DNA from: Bryobacterales bacterium
GTDB lineage: Bacteria > Acidobacteriota > Terriglobia > Bryobacterales > Bryobacteraceae
DNA: 23,220 bases
NCBI GenBank assembly: GCA_003517725.1
Contig: DOZZ01000080.1
Location: forward strand, 22,780-45,999
Direction: 5' to 3'
Part shown: positions 16,180 to 22,202 of the stretch, in pieces
Position numbering within the stretch: position 1 is the stretch's first letter
Layout of the letters: each line of letters opens with the position of its first letter
Made by a program: the position numbers and the translations under genes
Notes under the pieces: generated by a model
Seen by the model: only the letters and a program-made list of their open reading frames with translations
Told to the model about the DNA's origin: nothing
Databases searched by the model: none

Positions 16180-17160
16180 TCAGTTCAGGTAAGTCTTCAG
16201 ATCCGGATTCAGGAATTTCTGCATCTCGGGGTTCGAGAGCGATTCTCGCGTTACCAGGCGTGGCGGTAAGTTTTGGATCTTCTGGGGCGTGCCGCCGGCT
16301 AGCTTCCGGGCTGCCGCCATCACGGATTGGTAGCCCATCTGGAAGGGGTCCTGCACCACCAGCGAATCGATTATTCCGGCCTTCAGATCGTCGATCAGGC
16401 CCGGGCTGGAATCGAAACCGACCAGTTTTACGGAACTTTTGCGGCTCTTGAGGGCCTGCGCCGCGCCCACGCTGCTGGACTCGTTTGACGCAAAGAAAGC
16501 ATTGAGATCGGGATACGCGGTCAGCATGTTTTCCGAGACCGACAGCGATTGCGCGAAGTCCGCGTTGCCGTAGCGCTTGTCGACAATCTGTATGCCGGGC
16601 GCGCGCTTCTGGATGGTGTCTTCAAAGCCCTTTTCGCGCGCCATGGTGGAGGCGGCGCCGACCTCTACCGCCACGATCGCTATCTTGCCCTTGCCGTTCA
16701 GGATCTGGATCATGCGCTCGGCGGCGGTGACACCGGCCTGGTAGTTGTCGGTCGCGACCTGCGCCACGAAATTGGGCGTGTCCACCGGCGAATCGAAGAT
16801 GATGACCGGGATGCCCTCGCGCGTCGCCCGGTCGACGCTGCTGATCATTACGGTTTTATCGATGGGCGCCACCGCGATGGCGTCCACGTGCTGGTTGATC
16901 ATGGCGTCGATGATCTGCAATTGGCCGTTGAAGTCGGTTTCGGTGGCGGGGCCGTTCCACAACACTTCATACTGCTTCTCACGGGCGGCCTTCACCGCGC
17001 CGGCATGCACCGACTGCCAGAAGAGGTGCGCCCGGCCTTTGGGGATCACGGCAATTCGCTTGGCGCTGGAGCGCTGGCACGAGAGCAGCGCCAAGGCCGA
17101 AACCGCAACGCAGACGGCACGTACCACCGGGCGGCTAACCACGAGTGCCGGCCGCCGCAA
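16180..17160 (-). CDS. Sugar-binding lipoprotein of an ABC transporter (Peripla_BP_4 family)
   Basis: The 326-residue product has a lipoprotein signal with lipobox ALLSC (Cys28) and then a type I periplasmic binding protein fold. Landmarks are RIAVIPKGRAHLFWQSVHAG, DAIAVAPIDK, GIPVIIFDSPVD, DNYQAGVTAAERM and KLVGFDSSPG. It resembles ribose/xylose-type binding proteins. No permease or ATPase gene is nearby, so the transporter partners must be elsewhere, or the protein acts as a sensor. The start is uncertain: TTG at 17160 gives the version listed, and GTG at 17142 gives a shorter but good lipoprotein signal. Neither has a ribosome binding site. A leader ORF with a strong one overlaps this start, so coupled translation is likely. 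Confidence 0.88.
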   Translation of the reverse strand: MRRPALVVSRPVVRAVCVAVSALALLSCQRSSAKRIAVIPKGRAHLFWQSVHAGAVKAAREKQYEVLWNGPATETDFNGQLQIIDAMINQHVDAIAVAPIDKTVMISSVDRATREGIPVIIFDSPVDTPNFVAQVATDNYQAGVTAAERMIQILNGKGKIAIVAVEVGAASTMAREKGFEDTIQKRAPGIQIVDKRYGNADFAQSLSVSENMLTAYPDLNAFFASNESSSVGAAQALKSRKSSVKLVGFDSSPGLIDDLKAGIIDSLVVQDPFQMGYQSVMAAARKLAGGTPQKIQNLPPRLVTRESLSNPEMQKFLNPDLKTYLN

Positions 17161-17218
17161 TCTTATGGGGCTCGAGGGCGCCGGCTGCTCCGTGAACTAA
17201 AAAGTCTCTGCGCTGCAT
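17135..17218 (-). CDS. 27-codon leader ORF with twin-arginine start (or remnant of an exported protein gene)
   Basis: The ATG at 17218 has AGGAG nine bases upstream, the best ribosome binding site in the area. The peptide begins MQRRDFLVHGAAGALEP, which looks like a Tat signal (RRDFL) of the kind that starts many secreted acidobacterial enzymes. It then ends at TAG after 27 residues. The ORF overlaps the first codons of the sugar-binding gene in another frame, and its stop lies 3 bases past the alternative GTG start at 17142-17140. It may be a leader peptide for coupled translation, a decayed gene start, or a frameshifted N-terminus. I cannot separate these from sequence alone. Confidence 0.4.
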   Translation of the reverse strand: MQRRDFLVHGAAGALEPHKIAAAGTRG

Positions 17219-17242
17219 CAAGGGAAACTCCTGTCAGCGAAT

Positions 17243-17248
17243 ATCATA
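17243..17248 (-). promoter_or_regulatory. Candidate -10 box of the sugar operon
   Basis: TATGAT on the minus strand (five of six consensus) lies 24 bp before the leader ORF start. No -35 box is found at 16-18 bp; the position is filled by an A-run next to operator copy 1. This would suit a promoter that needs an activator or is blocked by a bound regulator. Confidence 0.35.
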
Positions 17249-17259
17249 TGCCGAAAAGA

Positions 17260-17277
17260 TGTTCGTTTTTTGGAACA
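17260..17277. promoter_or_regulatory. Operator-like inverted repeat, copy 1
   Basis: TGTTC-N8-GAACA with 5-bp perfect arms stands just upstream of the -10 candidate of the sugar operon. It has the same half-sites and spacing as the stronger palindrome at 17377-17394. A shared regulator is inferred; none is encoded in the window. Confidence 0.45.
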
Positions 17278-17358
17278 GGCGGGCTGGGGAGAGCAGCAGC
17301 GGACGTCGGAGTGCGCGTCTGACTTAGTATTATTTTGCTCACTTTTCTCTCAAGCCGC

Positions 17359-17387
17359 TTGACATTTGTAGCGCATTGTTCTGAAAT
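17359..17387 (+). promoter_or_regulatory. Candidate sigma-70 promoter overlapping operator copy 2
   Basis: A perfect -35 box TTGACA (17359-17364) is followed after 17 bp by TGAAAT (17382-17387), four of six matches. The -10 lies inside the palindrome 17377-17394, a classic repressor geometry. Transcription would start near 17394-17396, right at the foot of the stem-loop RNA described below. The next plus-strand gene is about 395 bp away. Confidence 0.5.
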
Positions 17388-17394
17388 CAGAACA
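17377..17394. promoter_or_regulatory. Operator-like palindrome, copy 2
   Basis: TGTTCTGAAATCAGAACA has 8-bp perfect arms and a 2-nt centre. It covers the -10 box of the TTGACA promoter and shares TGTTC-N8-GAACA with copy 1, 117 bp away. Regulator unknown. Confidence 0.6.
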
Positions 17395-17487
17395 GAACCG
17401 GGCGCGAGGAGCTTCACCGGATTCCTCTGGGGCGACTCAGGCTGCTATGCCTGAACACCGCAACTCCTCCCTCGAATCCGCCCGGTC
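17395..17487 (+). ncRNA. Candidate structured RNA, family not recognised
   Basis: The sequence beginning at the predicted transcription start can close on itself. An 8-bp perfect stem (17397-17404 ACCGGGCG with 17479-17486) is extended, after a 4-nt bulge, by five pairs (17405-17409 with 17470-17474). Inside is a 6-bp hairpin, TCAGGC-TGCTAT-GCCTGA (17437-17454), and several CCTC stretches that could pair alternatively with GAGGAG at 17406-17411. I checked it against what I remember of SRP RNA, 6S RNA, SAH, glycine and guanidine riboswitches and found no match. It may be a small RNA or the leader of the receiver-domain gene. The strand is inferred from the promoter. Confidence 0.35.
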
Positions 17488-17520
17488 CTACTTCTCTTTC
17501 GAAACTCTCCCTTCATATAA

Positions 17521-17547
17521 GAAAAAGCCCGGACGATTGTCCAGGCT
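17521..17547 (-). terminator. Intrinsic terminator, leftward
   Basis: On the minus strand a 9-bp stem (AGCCTGGAC, loop AATC, GTCCGGGCT) runs straight into TTTT and then C. In the leftward RNA the fifth pair is a U-G wobble and the stem is complete. In the rightward RNA the same position is a C-A mismatch and no T-run follows. The element is therefore directional. It would stop transcripts coming from the small ORF at 17607-17780 or reading through from tolC. Confidence 0.7.
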
Positions 17548-17606
17548 CAAGGTGCGATTGGGGAGGGGTTTGGCGGAAATTTTAGGGAAGTTGCAAGGGG
17601 AATAGC

Positions 17607-17780
17607 TTAGTGCGGGATTGCGACAGCGGGGAAACAATCGCGTTTGCCTTGAGCCCAGTAAATCGAATCACGCTTCCTGCTTAGCACCTTGTTTGCCAAA
17701 CTTGAATCGCGGCCGATGTGGGCGGTATATATTTCCACTCCGCCGTCTTCCGTGATAGAGTCGTTGACCCTGAGGTGCAA
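17607..17780 (-). CDS. Possible small protein, 57 residues, unknown
   Basis: A minus-strand frame starting at TTG 17780 encodes 57 residues with a mixed, protein-like composition (EDGGVEIYTAHIGRD, SRKRDSIYWAQGKRD) and ends 60 bases before the leftward terminator. Support is weak: the start is TTG, the only purine-rich element (CCAGGG) touches the start codon, and third-position GC is lower than in neighbouring genes. The region is otherwise intergenic between the receiver gene and the RNA element. I do not recognise the protein, and it may be a chance frame. Confidence 0.2.
   Translation of the reverse strand: MHLRVNDSITEDGGVEIYTAHIGRDSSLANKVLSRKRDSIYWAQGKRDCFPAVAIPH
17702..17731 (+). promoter_or_regulatory. 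Candidate promoter of the receiver-domain gene
   Basis: TTGAAT (17702-17707) and TATATA (17726-17731) are 18 bp apart in an AT-rich patch. Transcription would begin near 17738, about 50 nt before the TTG start. Each box matches four of six consensus bases. Confidence 0.4.
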
Positions 17781-17788
17781 CCCTGGCG

Positions 17789-18157
17789 TTGAATGATCCT
17801 GTTGTTTTGTTGGTGCAACCCGAGCAGACCTTGTACCACGCGGCGCTGGCCGACGCTGGTTTTGAAGTCCTGCCCGCGGAGGACGGGGAGCGCGCCATGG
17901 AAATCTGCGCCGATCCACAACAGCGGATCGATCTGGTTATTTGCCGCGTCATTCTAGACTCCCTGACCGGGCCGGAACTGGCGCAAAAAGTGAAAGGGCA
18001 GCGCAATGTGCCGATTCTGCTGGTCTCGAAATATCCGCGCGACGTAATCCGATCGGTGCGCGGCTTCTCCTTCGATCTGGAAGTTCTGGAAGAGCCCACG
18101 AATGAGGAGCTGGTCCAGCGCGCGCGCAAAGCCCTGCGGCGCGGCAAACGGAGCTGA
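17789..18157 (+). CDS. Stand-alone pseudo-receiver domain protein
   Basis: The 122-residue protein has the length and beta-alpha pattern of a CheY-like receiver: VVLLVQPEQ, IDLVICRVILDSLTGPELAQ, VPILLVSKYP, and LEVLEEPTNEELVQRARKAL. The residues needed for phosphorylation are missing. The acidic pair after strand 1 is Gln10-Pro11, the phospho-acceptor position is Arg53, and the conserved Lys before Pro is Glu102. Ser80 keeps the switch position. It is therefore probably a phosphorylation-independent receiver that works by binding. No output domain or kinase is adjacent. The start is TTG at 17789; an in-frame stop at 17771 rules out a longer protein, and GAGGTG lies 11 bases upstream. The stop lies 6 bp from that of the convergent tolC-like gene. 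Confidence 0.82.
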   Translation: MNDPVVLLVQPEQTLYHAALADAGFEVLPAEDGERAMEICADPQQRIDLVICRVILDSLTGPELAQKVKGQRNVPILLVSKYPRDVIRSVRGFSFDLEVLEEPTNEELVQRARKALRRGKRS

Positions 18158-18163
18158 CCGCGA

Positions 18164-20149
18164 CTATTGCGGCAGGGGCGCCGGCGGCCGCGAGACTTTG
18201 CCGCGAAACGCCTCGTCCAGCGAAATGTTGTTGTTGGCCAGCAACTGCCCGGTGGCGCGGTCGATCTCGACGCGGGCTTTGCTGTAGTTGCTGAGGGCGC
18301 TCACCTCAGCCGCCTGCGCGTTGGCCAGATCGCGCTGCACCAGAATCACCTGGAAAATGGTGGAGGCGCCCAAGTTCAGCTTCTTCTGCTCGGCATCGAG
18401 CGTCTGCTCTTGCAAGATGCGGGCTTTGACCGCCGCCTGGTACACGGCTCTCGCCTGACGCAATCCAATAATCGCGTTTTGCACATCCAGCCGCACCTGG
18501 TTCTGGAGCTTTTGCAAGGAGAGCTCCTGCTGCCGCAGGGTGTACTGGTCCAGGATGTAGTCGGCTTGCGCCGCACGGTTGCGCAACGGAATATTCAGTT
18601 GCACGCCGGCCGAATAGTTCGGAAAATTGTGTCCCAACAACTGGCTGAACAGCGTGCCGTAGCCGCCAATGAAATAGGGGTTCGCTACCGACGTGAAGCC
18701 CGGAATGTTGCTCTCGAGCGGGTTGGGCGTACCGACCAAAGCATTGTTCCCGATAGAGCCGAAGACATCCAGCGTAGGCAGCAGCTGGCTCTTGGAACCT
18801 TTCAAATTGATTCCGGCGTTGGTGATGTTAATGCGCTGCGAGGACACTTCGGGACGCGCTCGAAGCGCCTGCGCCACCATATCCTGGTACGGCTCGATGG
18901 GCTCCACGTCCGGGATGCGGATGCGGTCGGTGGGGATGATGTGGGCTTCGGCCAGGGTGGGGCTGGCCACGCCGTTTTTGCTCAGCACGTTCTTGAGAAT
19001 GGTTTCCTGCTGCAGCACGCGCGTCTGCGACAGTATCAGGTCCTGTTGCGAACTGGCCACGGCGGCGTCGGCGCGCACAATCTCGATGGGCGCCATGGTC
19101 CCGATATCCACCTGGCGCTTGTTATCGTTAAAGAGCTTTTCGTTATAGGCCAGCGACTGTTGCTTCGACCGGACGTCGTCGTTGAACGAAACCAGGTCCC
19201 AGTAAAGATCCATGACATTGGCCACGGTGGCGATCACCTGCTGTTTGAATTGCAGGTCGGCGCCTTCGCGGTTGTTGCGCGCGATCCGGATGTTGCGGTT
19301 GTTCACCGCCACGCCAAAACCCTGCAGCAGATGCTGCGTAAAATTGAGCGTCAAGCTGCCCGACCGCGATGGATTGAAGTCCGAGCGCAGATTGTTCGAG
19401 CGGATATAGACGTCGCTGTAGCCCACGCTCACGGAGGTGCCGGTCAAAAAACCCTGAGTGTATTGCAGCTGCCCGATGTCGTTATTCAGGACGAAGGCGC
19501 TGGTGCCGGTGCCGAAGGTGCTGGTCTGGGGCGTCGAACTGTGGCCGAAGTTGAGCACGCCCTGAACGGCCGGATCCAGATTCGGGATGGTGGAACCGGT
19601 CTGCTGGATCAGCGCGCCGCTGGTGTTGCCAACGCTCGAAGCCTGCGAGGCCGCGCTGCTTGAAATGCCGACGTTGGCGCCGCTGCCCGCATTGGCGGCG
19701 CTGGCGCTTTGCGGCCCGTTCTGCACGGTAGGCGTGACGCCGCGCAGCGGGCCGCCCGATTTGGCGCGCAGGATGTTGGCGTCCGCGATGGCCGGGCTGA
19801 TGCGCTGGATCTCAATGTCCAGATTGTTTTCGAGCGCCAGCGCGATGGCGTCATTAATCGAGAGATAGATGTTGCCGCCCTTCATCAACGCGTCCAGGCG
19901 ATCGGAGTTGCCGAGATTGATGTCCGGGATGCGTGACGGCAGGTAATTGCGGTTGATGCCGGAGAAGCGCCCCTCGCTTTTGGCAACCGGCGTCTCGGGC
20001 AGCGGTGGATACACGGCCGTCCGCGCCGGTGCGTTCTGTGCCGGTGGCGTGGCTGTAGTTTGCGATGGAGCGGCCGCCTGCGGCAGCGCCGGCGGGCTCA
20101 TCATCAACGCGGTACAAATTAACGCAAGAGTAGGCTGCAATCGGCACAT
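18164..20149 (-). CDS. TolC-family outer membrane efflux protein with extended N-terminus
   Basis: The 661-residue product is a TolC-like outer-membrane channel subunit of a tripartite exporter. After a signal peptide (about 1-24) comes a Pro/Ala/Thr-rich stretch to about 60. The first OEP repeat starts at LSINDAIALALENNLDIEIQR and is interrupted by a Ser/Gly/Ala/Asn-rich insert (about 131-215). Typical OEP helices follow (LMDLYWDLVS-like VMDLYWDLVSFNDDVRSKQ, RPEVSSQRINI, LNIPLRNRAAQADY, LGASTIFQVILVQRDLANAQ). Common TolC proteins have 430-500 residues, so the extra length is due to the two low-complexity parts. No membrane-fusion or RND/ABC pump gene is nearby. It is divergent from pyrE with about 100 bp between starts. 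Confidence 0.92.
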   Translation of the reverse strand: MCRLQPTLALICTALMMSPPALPQAAAPSQTTATPPAQNAPARTAVYPPLPETPVAKSEGRFSGINRNYLPSRIPDINLGNSDRLDALMKGGNIYLSINDAIALALENNLDIEIQRISPAIADANILRAKSGGPLRGVTPTVQNGPQSASAANAGSGANVGISSSAASQASSVGNTSGALIQQTGSTIPNLDPAVQGVLNFGHSSTPQTSTFGTGTSAFVLNNDIGQLQYTQGFLTGTSVSVGYSDVYIRSNNLRSDFNPSRSGSLTLNFTQHLLQGFGVAVNNRNIRIARNNREGADLQFKQQVIATVANVMDLYWDLVSFNDDVRSKQQSLAYNEKLFNDNKRQVDIGTMAPIEIVRADAAVASSQQDLILSQTRVLQQETILKNVLSKNGVASPTLAEAHIIPTDRIRIPDVEPIEPYQDMVAQALRARPEVSSQRINITNAGINLKGSKSQLLPTLDVFGSIGNNALVGTPNPLESNIPGFTSVANPYFIGGYGTLFSQLLGHNFPNYSAGVQLNIPLRNRAAQADYILDQYTLRQQELSLQKLQNQVRLDVQNAIIGLRQARAVYQAAVKARILQEQTLDAEQKKLNLGASTIFQVILVQRDLANAQAAEVSALSNYSKARVEIDRATGQLLANNNISLDEAFRGKVSRPPAPLPQ

Positions 20150-20234
20150 ATTGGGTTCTCTAAATGAAGCGTTACGGACGGGAGCGGGGTGACGTTCGAA
20201 TTTTTCGAGCGCGGAATTTGCAATATTTTCTCAA

Positions 20235-20243
20235 TGGTATAGT
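20235..20243 (+). promoter_or_regulatory. Extended -10 promoter of pyrE-truA-ppa
   Basis: TGGTATAGT has the extended -10 TG and TATAGT (five of six). No good -35 is present at 16-18 bp. Transcription would start near 20250, only about 4 nt before the GTG taken as the pyrE start, so the message may be nearly leaderless. Confidence 0.4.
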
Positions 20244-20253
20244 AGGCTCTCCG

Positions 20254-20835
20254 GTGCCGCAAGCAATCCTTTCGTTATTTGAGTCAACGGGCGCCTACCT
20301 CACAGGCCATTTTCGTCTTACCAGCGGACTCCACAGTCCCGAATACCTGCAATCGGCCCTGGTGCTGCAACATCCGCGTTACGCTGAACAGCTTGGCGCG
20401 AGCCTGGCGGCGGCACTTGTGGCTTTGACGGCGCCGGCGCGGATTGGTTTGGTGGCGGCTCCCGCGCTGGGCGGCTTGATCATCGGGCATGAGGTTGCGC
20501 GCGCCCTCGATGTTCCCTTCGTGTTCACCGAGCGCGGGGCTACCGGCGATATGCTGCTGCGCCGCGGCTTCCAGATCGAAGCCGGCATTAATGCCGTGGT
20601 CATAGAAGACGTCGTCACCACCGGCGGCAGCACGCGCGAAGTCATCGCAATCTTGAAAAATCTAGACGCGCACGTGCTTGCCGCCGGCTCCATTATCGAC
20701 CGCAGCGACGGCCAGGCCGATGTCGGCGTGCCCCGCGCGGCTCTCGAAACCATGCGCGTCATCAGCTACGATCCGTCCAATTGCCCGCTGTGCCGGGAAG
20801 GCTCGACGGCCGTCAAGCCCGGATCGCGTAACTAA
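20254..20835 (+). CDS. pyrE: Orotate phosphoribosyltransferase
   Basis: PyrE joins orotate and PRPP to form OMP and pyrophosphate in pyrimidine synthesis. From GTG 20254 the protein has 193 residues, the usual size. It has LFESTGAYLTGHFRLTSGLHSPEY, the PRPP-binding signature VVIEDVVTTGGST (115-127), FTERGATGD in the active-site loop region, and the C-terminal NCPLCREG seen in one PyrE subgroup. The frame is open to an ATG at 20164, but that would add 30 residues unlike PyrE and would place the putative promoter inside the gene, so GTG is preferred. It is followed after 8 bp by truA. Confidence 0.93.
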   Translation: MPQAILSLFESTGAYLTGHFRLTSGLHSPEYLQSALVLQHPRYAEQLGASLAAALVALTAPARIGLVAAPALGGLIIGHEVARALDVPFVFTERGATGDMLLRRGFQIEAGINAVVIEDVVTTGGSTREVIAILKNLDAHVLAAGSIIDRSDGQADVGVPRAALETMRVISYDPSNCPLCREGSTAVKPGSRN

Positions 20836-20843
20836 ACTTCCGC

Positions 20844-21593
20844 ATGTCCCGGCGGCTTCGTATTCGGCTGGCCTATGACGGCACGGACTTTCATGGCTGG
20901 CAGGTGCAGCCCGATCTGCCCACCATTCAGGGCTCGCTCGAAGAGATTCTCTCGGAGATAGAAGGCGCGCCGGTCAGCGTCGCGGGCTCCGGCCGCACCG
21001 ATGCCGGCGTGCACGCCCTGGGACAGGTGGCGGCGTTCGCTCTCGCGAACCCGATTCCTCCCGACAACCTGCGGCGCGCCGTGAATCGTCTGCTGCCGCC
21101 CGCCATACGCGTGCTGTCGGCCGAAGAGGTGGACGCGGCGTTTCATCCACGCTTCGACGCTCTGGCGAAAACTTATGAGTACCGGCTGCACCGCGCGGAA
21201 ACCTGCTCGCCCTTCCTGTGGCGCACGGTGCACCACTATCCGTATCCGCTGGATGTCGAGCGCATGAGGCAGCTAGCCGCGCTGCTCGAAGGGGAGCACG
21301 ATTTCACGGCCTTCGCCGCCGCCGATGAGCGCGATGCCGAGGGCCGCTCGAAAGTGCGCACAATCTTTGCGTCGCGCGTTTTGCTGGAGGCCGAGACCCT
21401 GTGTTATCGCGTGCGCGGCAGCGGCTTTCTGAAACACATGGTGCGCAATGTGGCCGGCACTCTGGTCGAGGCAGGCAAGGGCAACCTCGACGCGAGCGGC
21501 CTGGCGGCGCTGCTGAGCGGGGCGCGCGGCAAGTGCGGGCCGACGCTGCCGGCCAAGGGCCTGACGCTGCTCTCGGTCGAGTACCCGCGCTAG
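20844..21593 (+). CDS. truA: tRNA pseudouridine(38-40) synthase
   Basis: TruA isomerises uridines 38, 39 and 40 in the anticodon arm of many tRNAs. The 249-residue length fits. The catalytic Asp53 lies in AGSGRTDAGVHA, and the beginning RLRIRLAYDGTDFHGWQ is typical. Further family stretches are FHPRFDALAKTYEYRL, EGEHDFTAF and GSGFLKHMVRNVAGTLVEAGKG. The ATG at 20844 lies 8 bp after pyrE, indicating one transcript. The stop is 19 bp before the ppa start. Confidence 0.97.
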   Translation: MSRRLRIRLAYDGTDFHGWQVQPDLPTIQGSLEEILSEIEGAPVSVAGSGRTDAGVHALGQVAAFALANPIPPDNLRRAVNRLLPPAIRVLSAEEVDAAFHPRFDALAKTYEYRLHRAETCSPFLWRTVHHYPYPLDVERMRQLAALLEGEHDFTAFAAADERDAEGRSKVRTIFASRVLLEAETLCYRVRGSGFLKHMVRNVAGTLVEAGKGNLDASGLAALLSGARGKCGPTLPAKGLTLLSVEYPR

Positions 21594-21612
21594 TTCTGTT
21601 ACGCTGGCAAGC

Positions 21613-22176
21613 GTGCCAAAGTTATATGATATTGACCCCGGGCCGGAGAGCCCCGAAATTGTTCGCATGATTGTGGAGATCCCGCAGCACTCCGCGAACA
21701 AGTATGAATATGACGGCGAACTGGGCGTATTCCGGCTCGATCGCGCGCTCTACTCGCCCCTCCATTATCCCGGCGACTACGGCTTCATCCCCGGCACGCT
21801 GGCCGACGATCTGGATCCGGTGGATGTGCTGGTGCTGGTGCAGCAGCCCAGTTACCCCGGCGTGATGATCGAAGTGCGGCCCGTAGGCCTGCTCAACATG
21901 GTCGACAACGACGAGCGGGATCAAAAGATTTTGGCCGTTCCGAACCGCAACCCGCGCTACGACGAGATCCACACGATGGACCAGATCTTTCCGCACGTGC
22001 GGCGCGAGATCGAGCACTTCTTCGGCATCTACAAAGAGCTTGAGGGCAAGGTCACGGTGATGCAGGGCTGGGGCGGCCCGAAGGAGGCGCGTAAGGCGAT
22101 TATGGAATCACGCCAGCGTTACCTGGATTCGAAGGCAATCCCCAGTCCCACCGCGAAGGAAGTGGCCGGCGACTAG
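21613..22176 (+). CDS. ppa: Inorganic pyrophosphatase, family I
   Basis: The enzyme hydrolyses pyrophosphate and so pulls biosynthetic reactions, including PyrE, forward. The 187-residue protein has the family signature DDLDPVDVLVL (Asp66, Asp68, Asp71), the substrate site SANKYEYDGELG, YPGDYGFIPGTLADD, and MVDNDERDQKILAVP with the further metal-binding aspartates. The start is GTG at 21613; the ribosome binding site is weak, which suggests dependence on the upstream truA. The C-terminal end KAIPSPTAKEVAGD is a short variable tail. It converges with the hypothetical gene downstream, 26 bp away. Confidence 0.97.
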   Translation: MPKLYDIDPGPESPEIVRMIVEIPQHSANKYEYDGELGVFRLDRALYSPLHYPGDYGFIPGTLADDLDPVDVLVLVQQPSYPGVMIEVRPVGLLNMVDNDERDQKILAVPNRNPRYDEIHTMDQIFPHVRREIEHFFGIYKELEGKVTVMQGWGGPKEARKAIMESRQRYLDSKAIPSPTAKEVAGD

Positions 22177-22202
22177 CGCACTGGAACGCGAAAGAAAATC
22201 TG

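Noticed and set aside
17395..17487. Identification as SRP RNA, 6S RNA or a SAH riboswitch
   Set aside because: The GGAAGGAAGCAGCC loop of SRP RNA is absent, the length is too short for 6S RNA, and GAGGAG is not followed by the SAH core GCGCTGC.
18167..19663. 498-codon plus-strand frame opposite tolC
   Set aside because: Shadow of the TolC-family gene with no recognisable domain.
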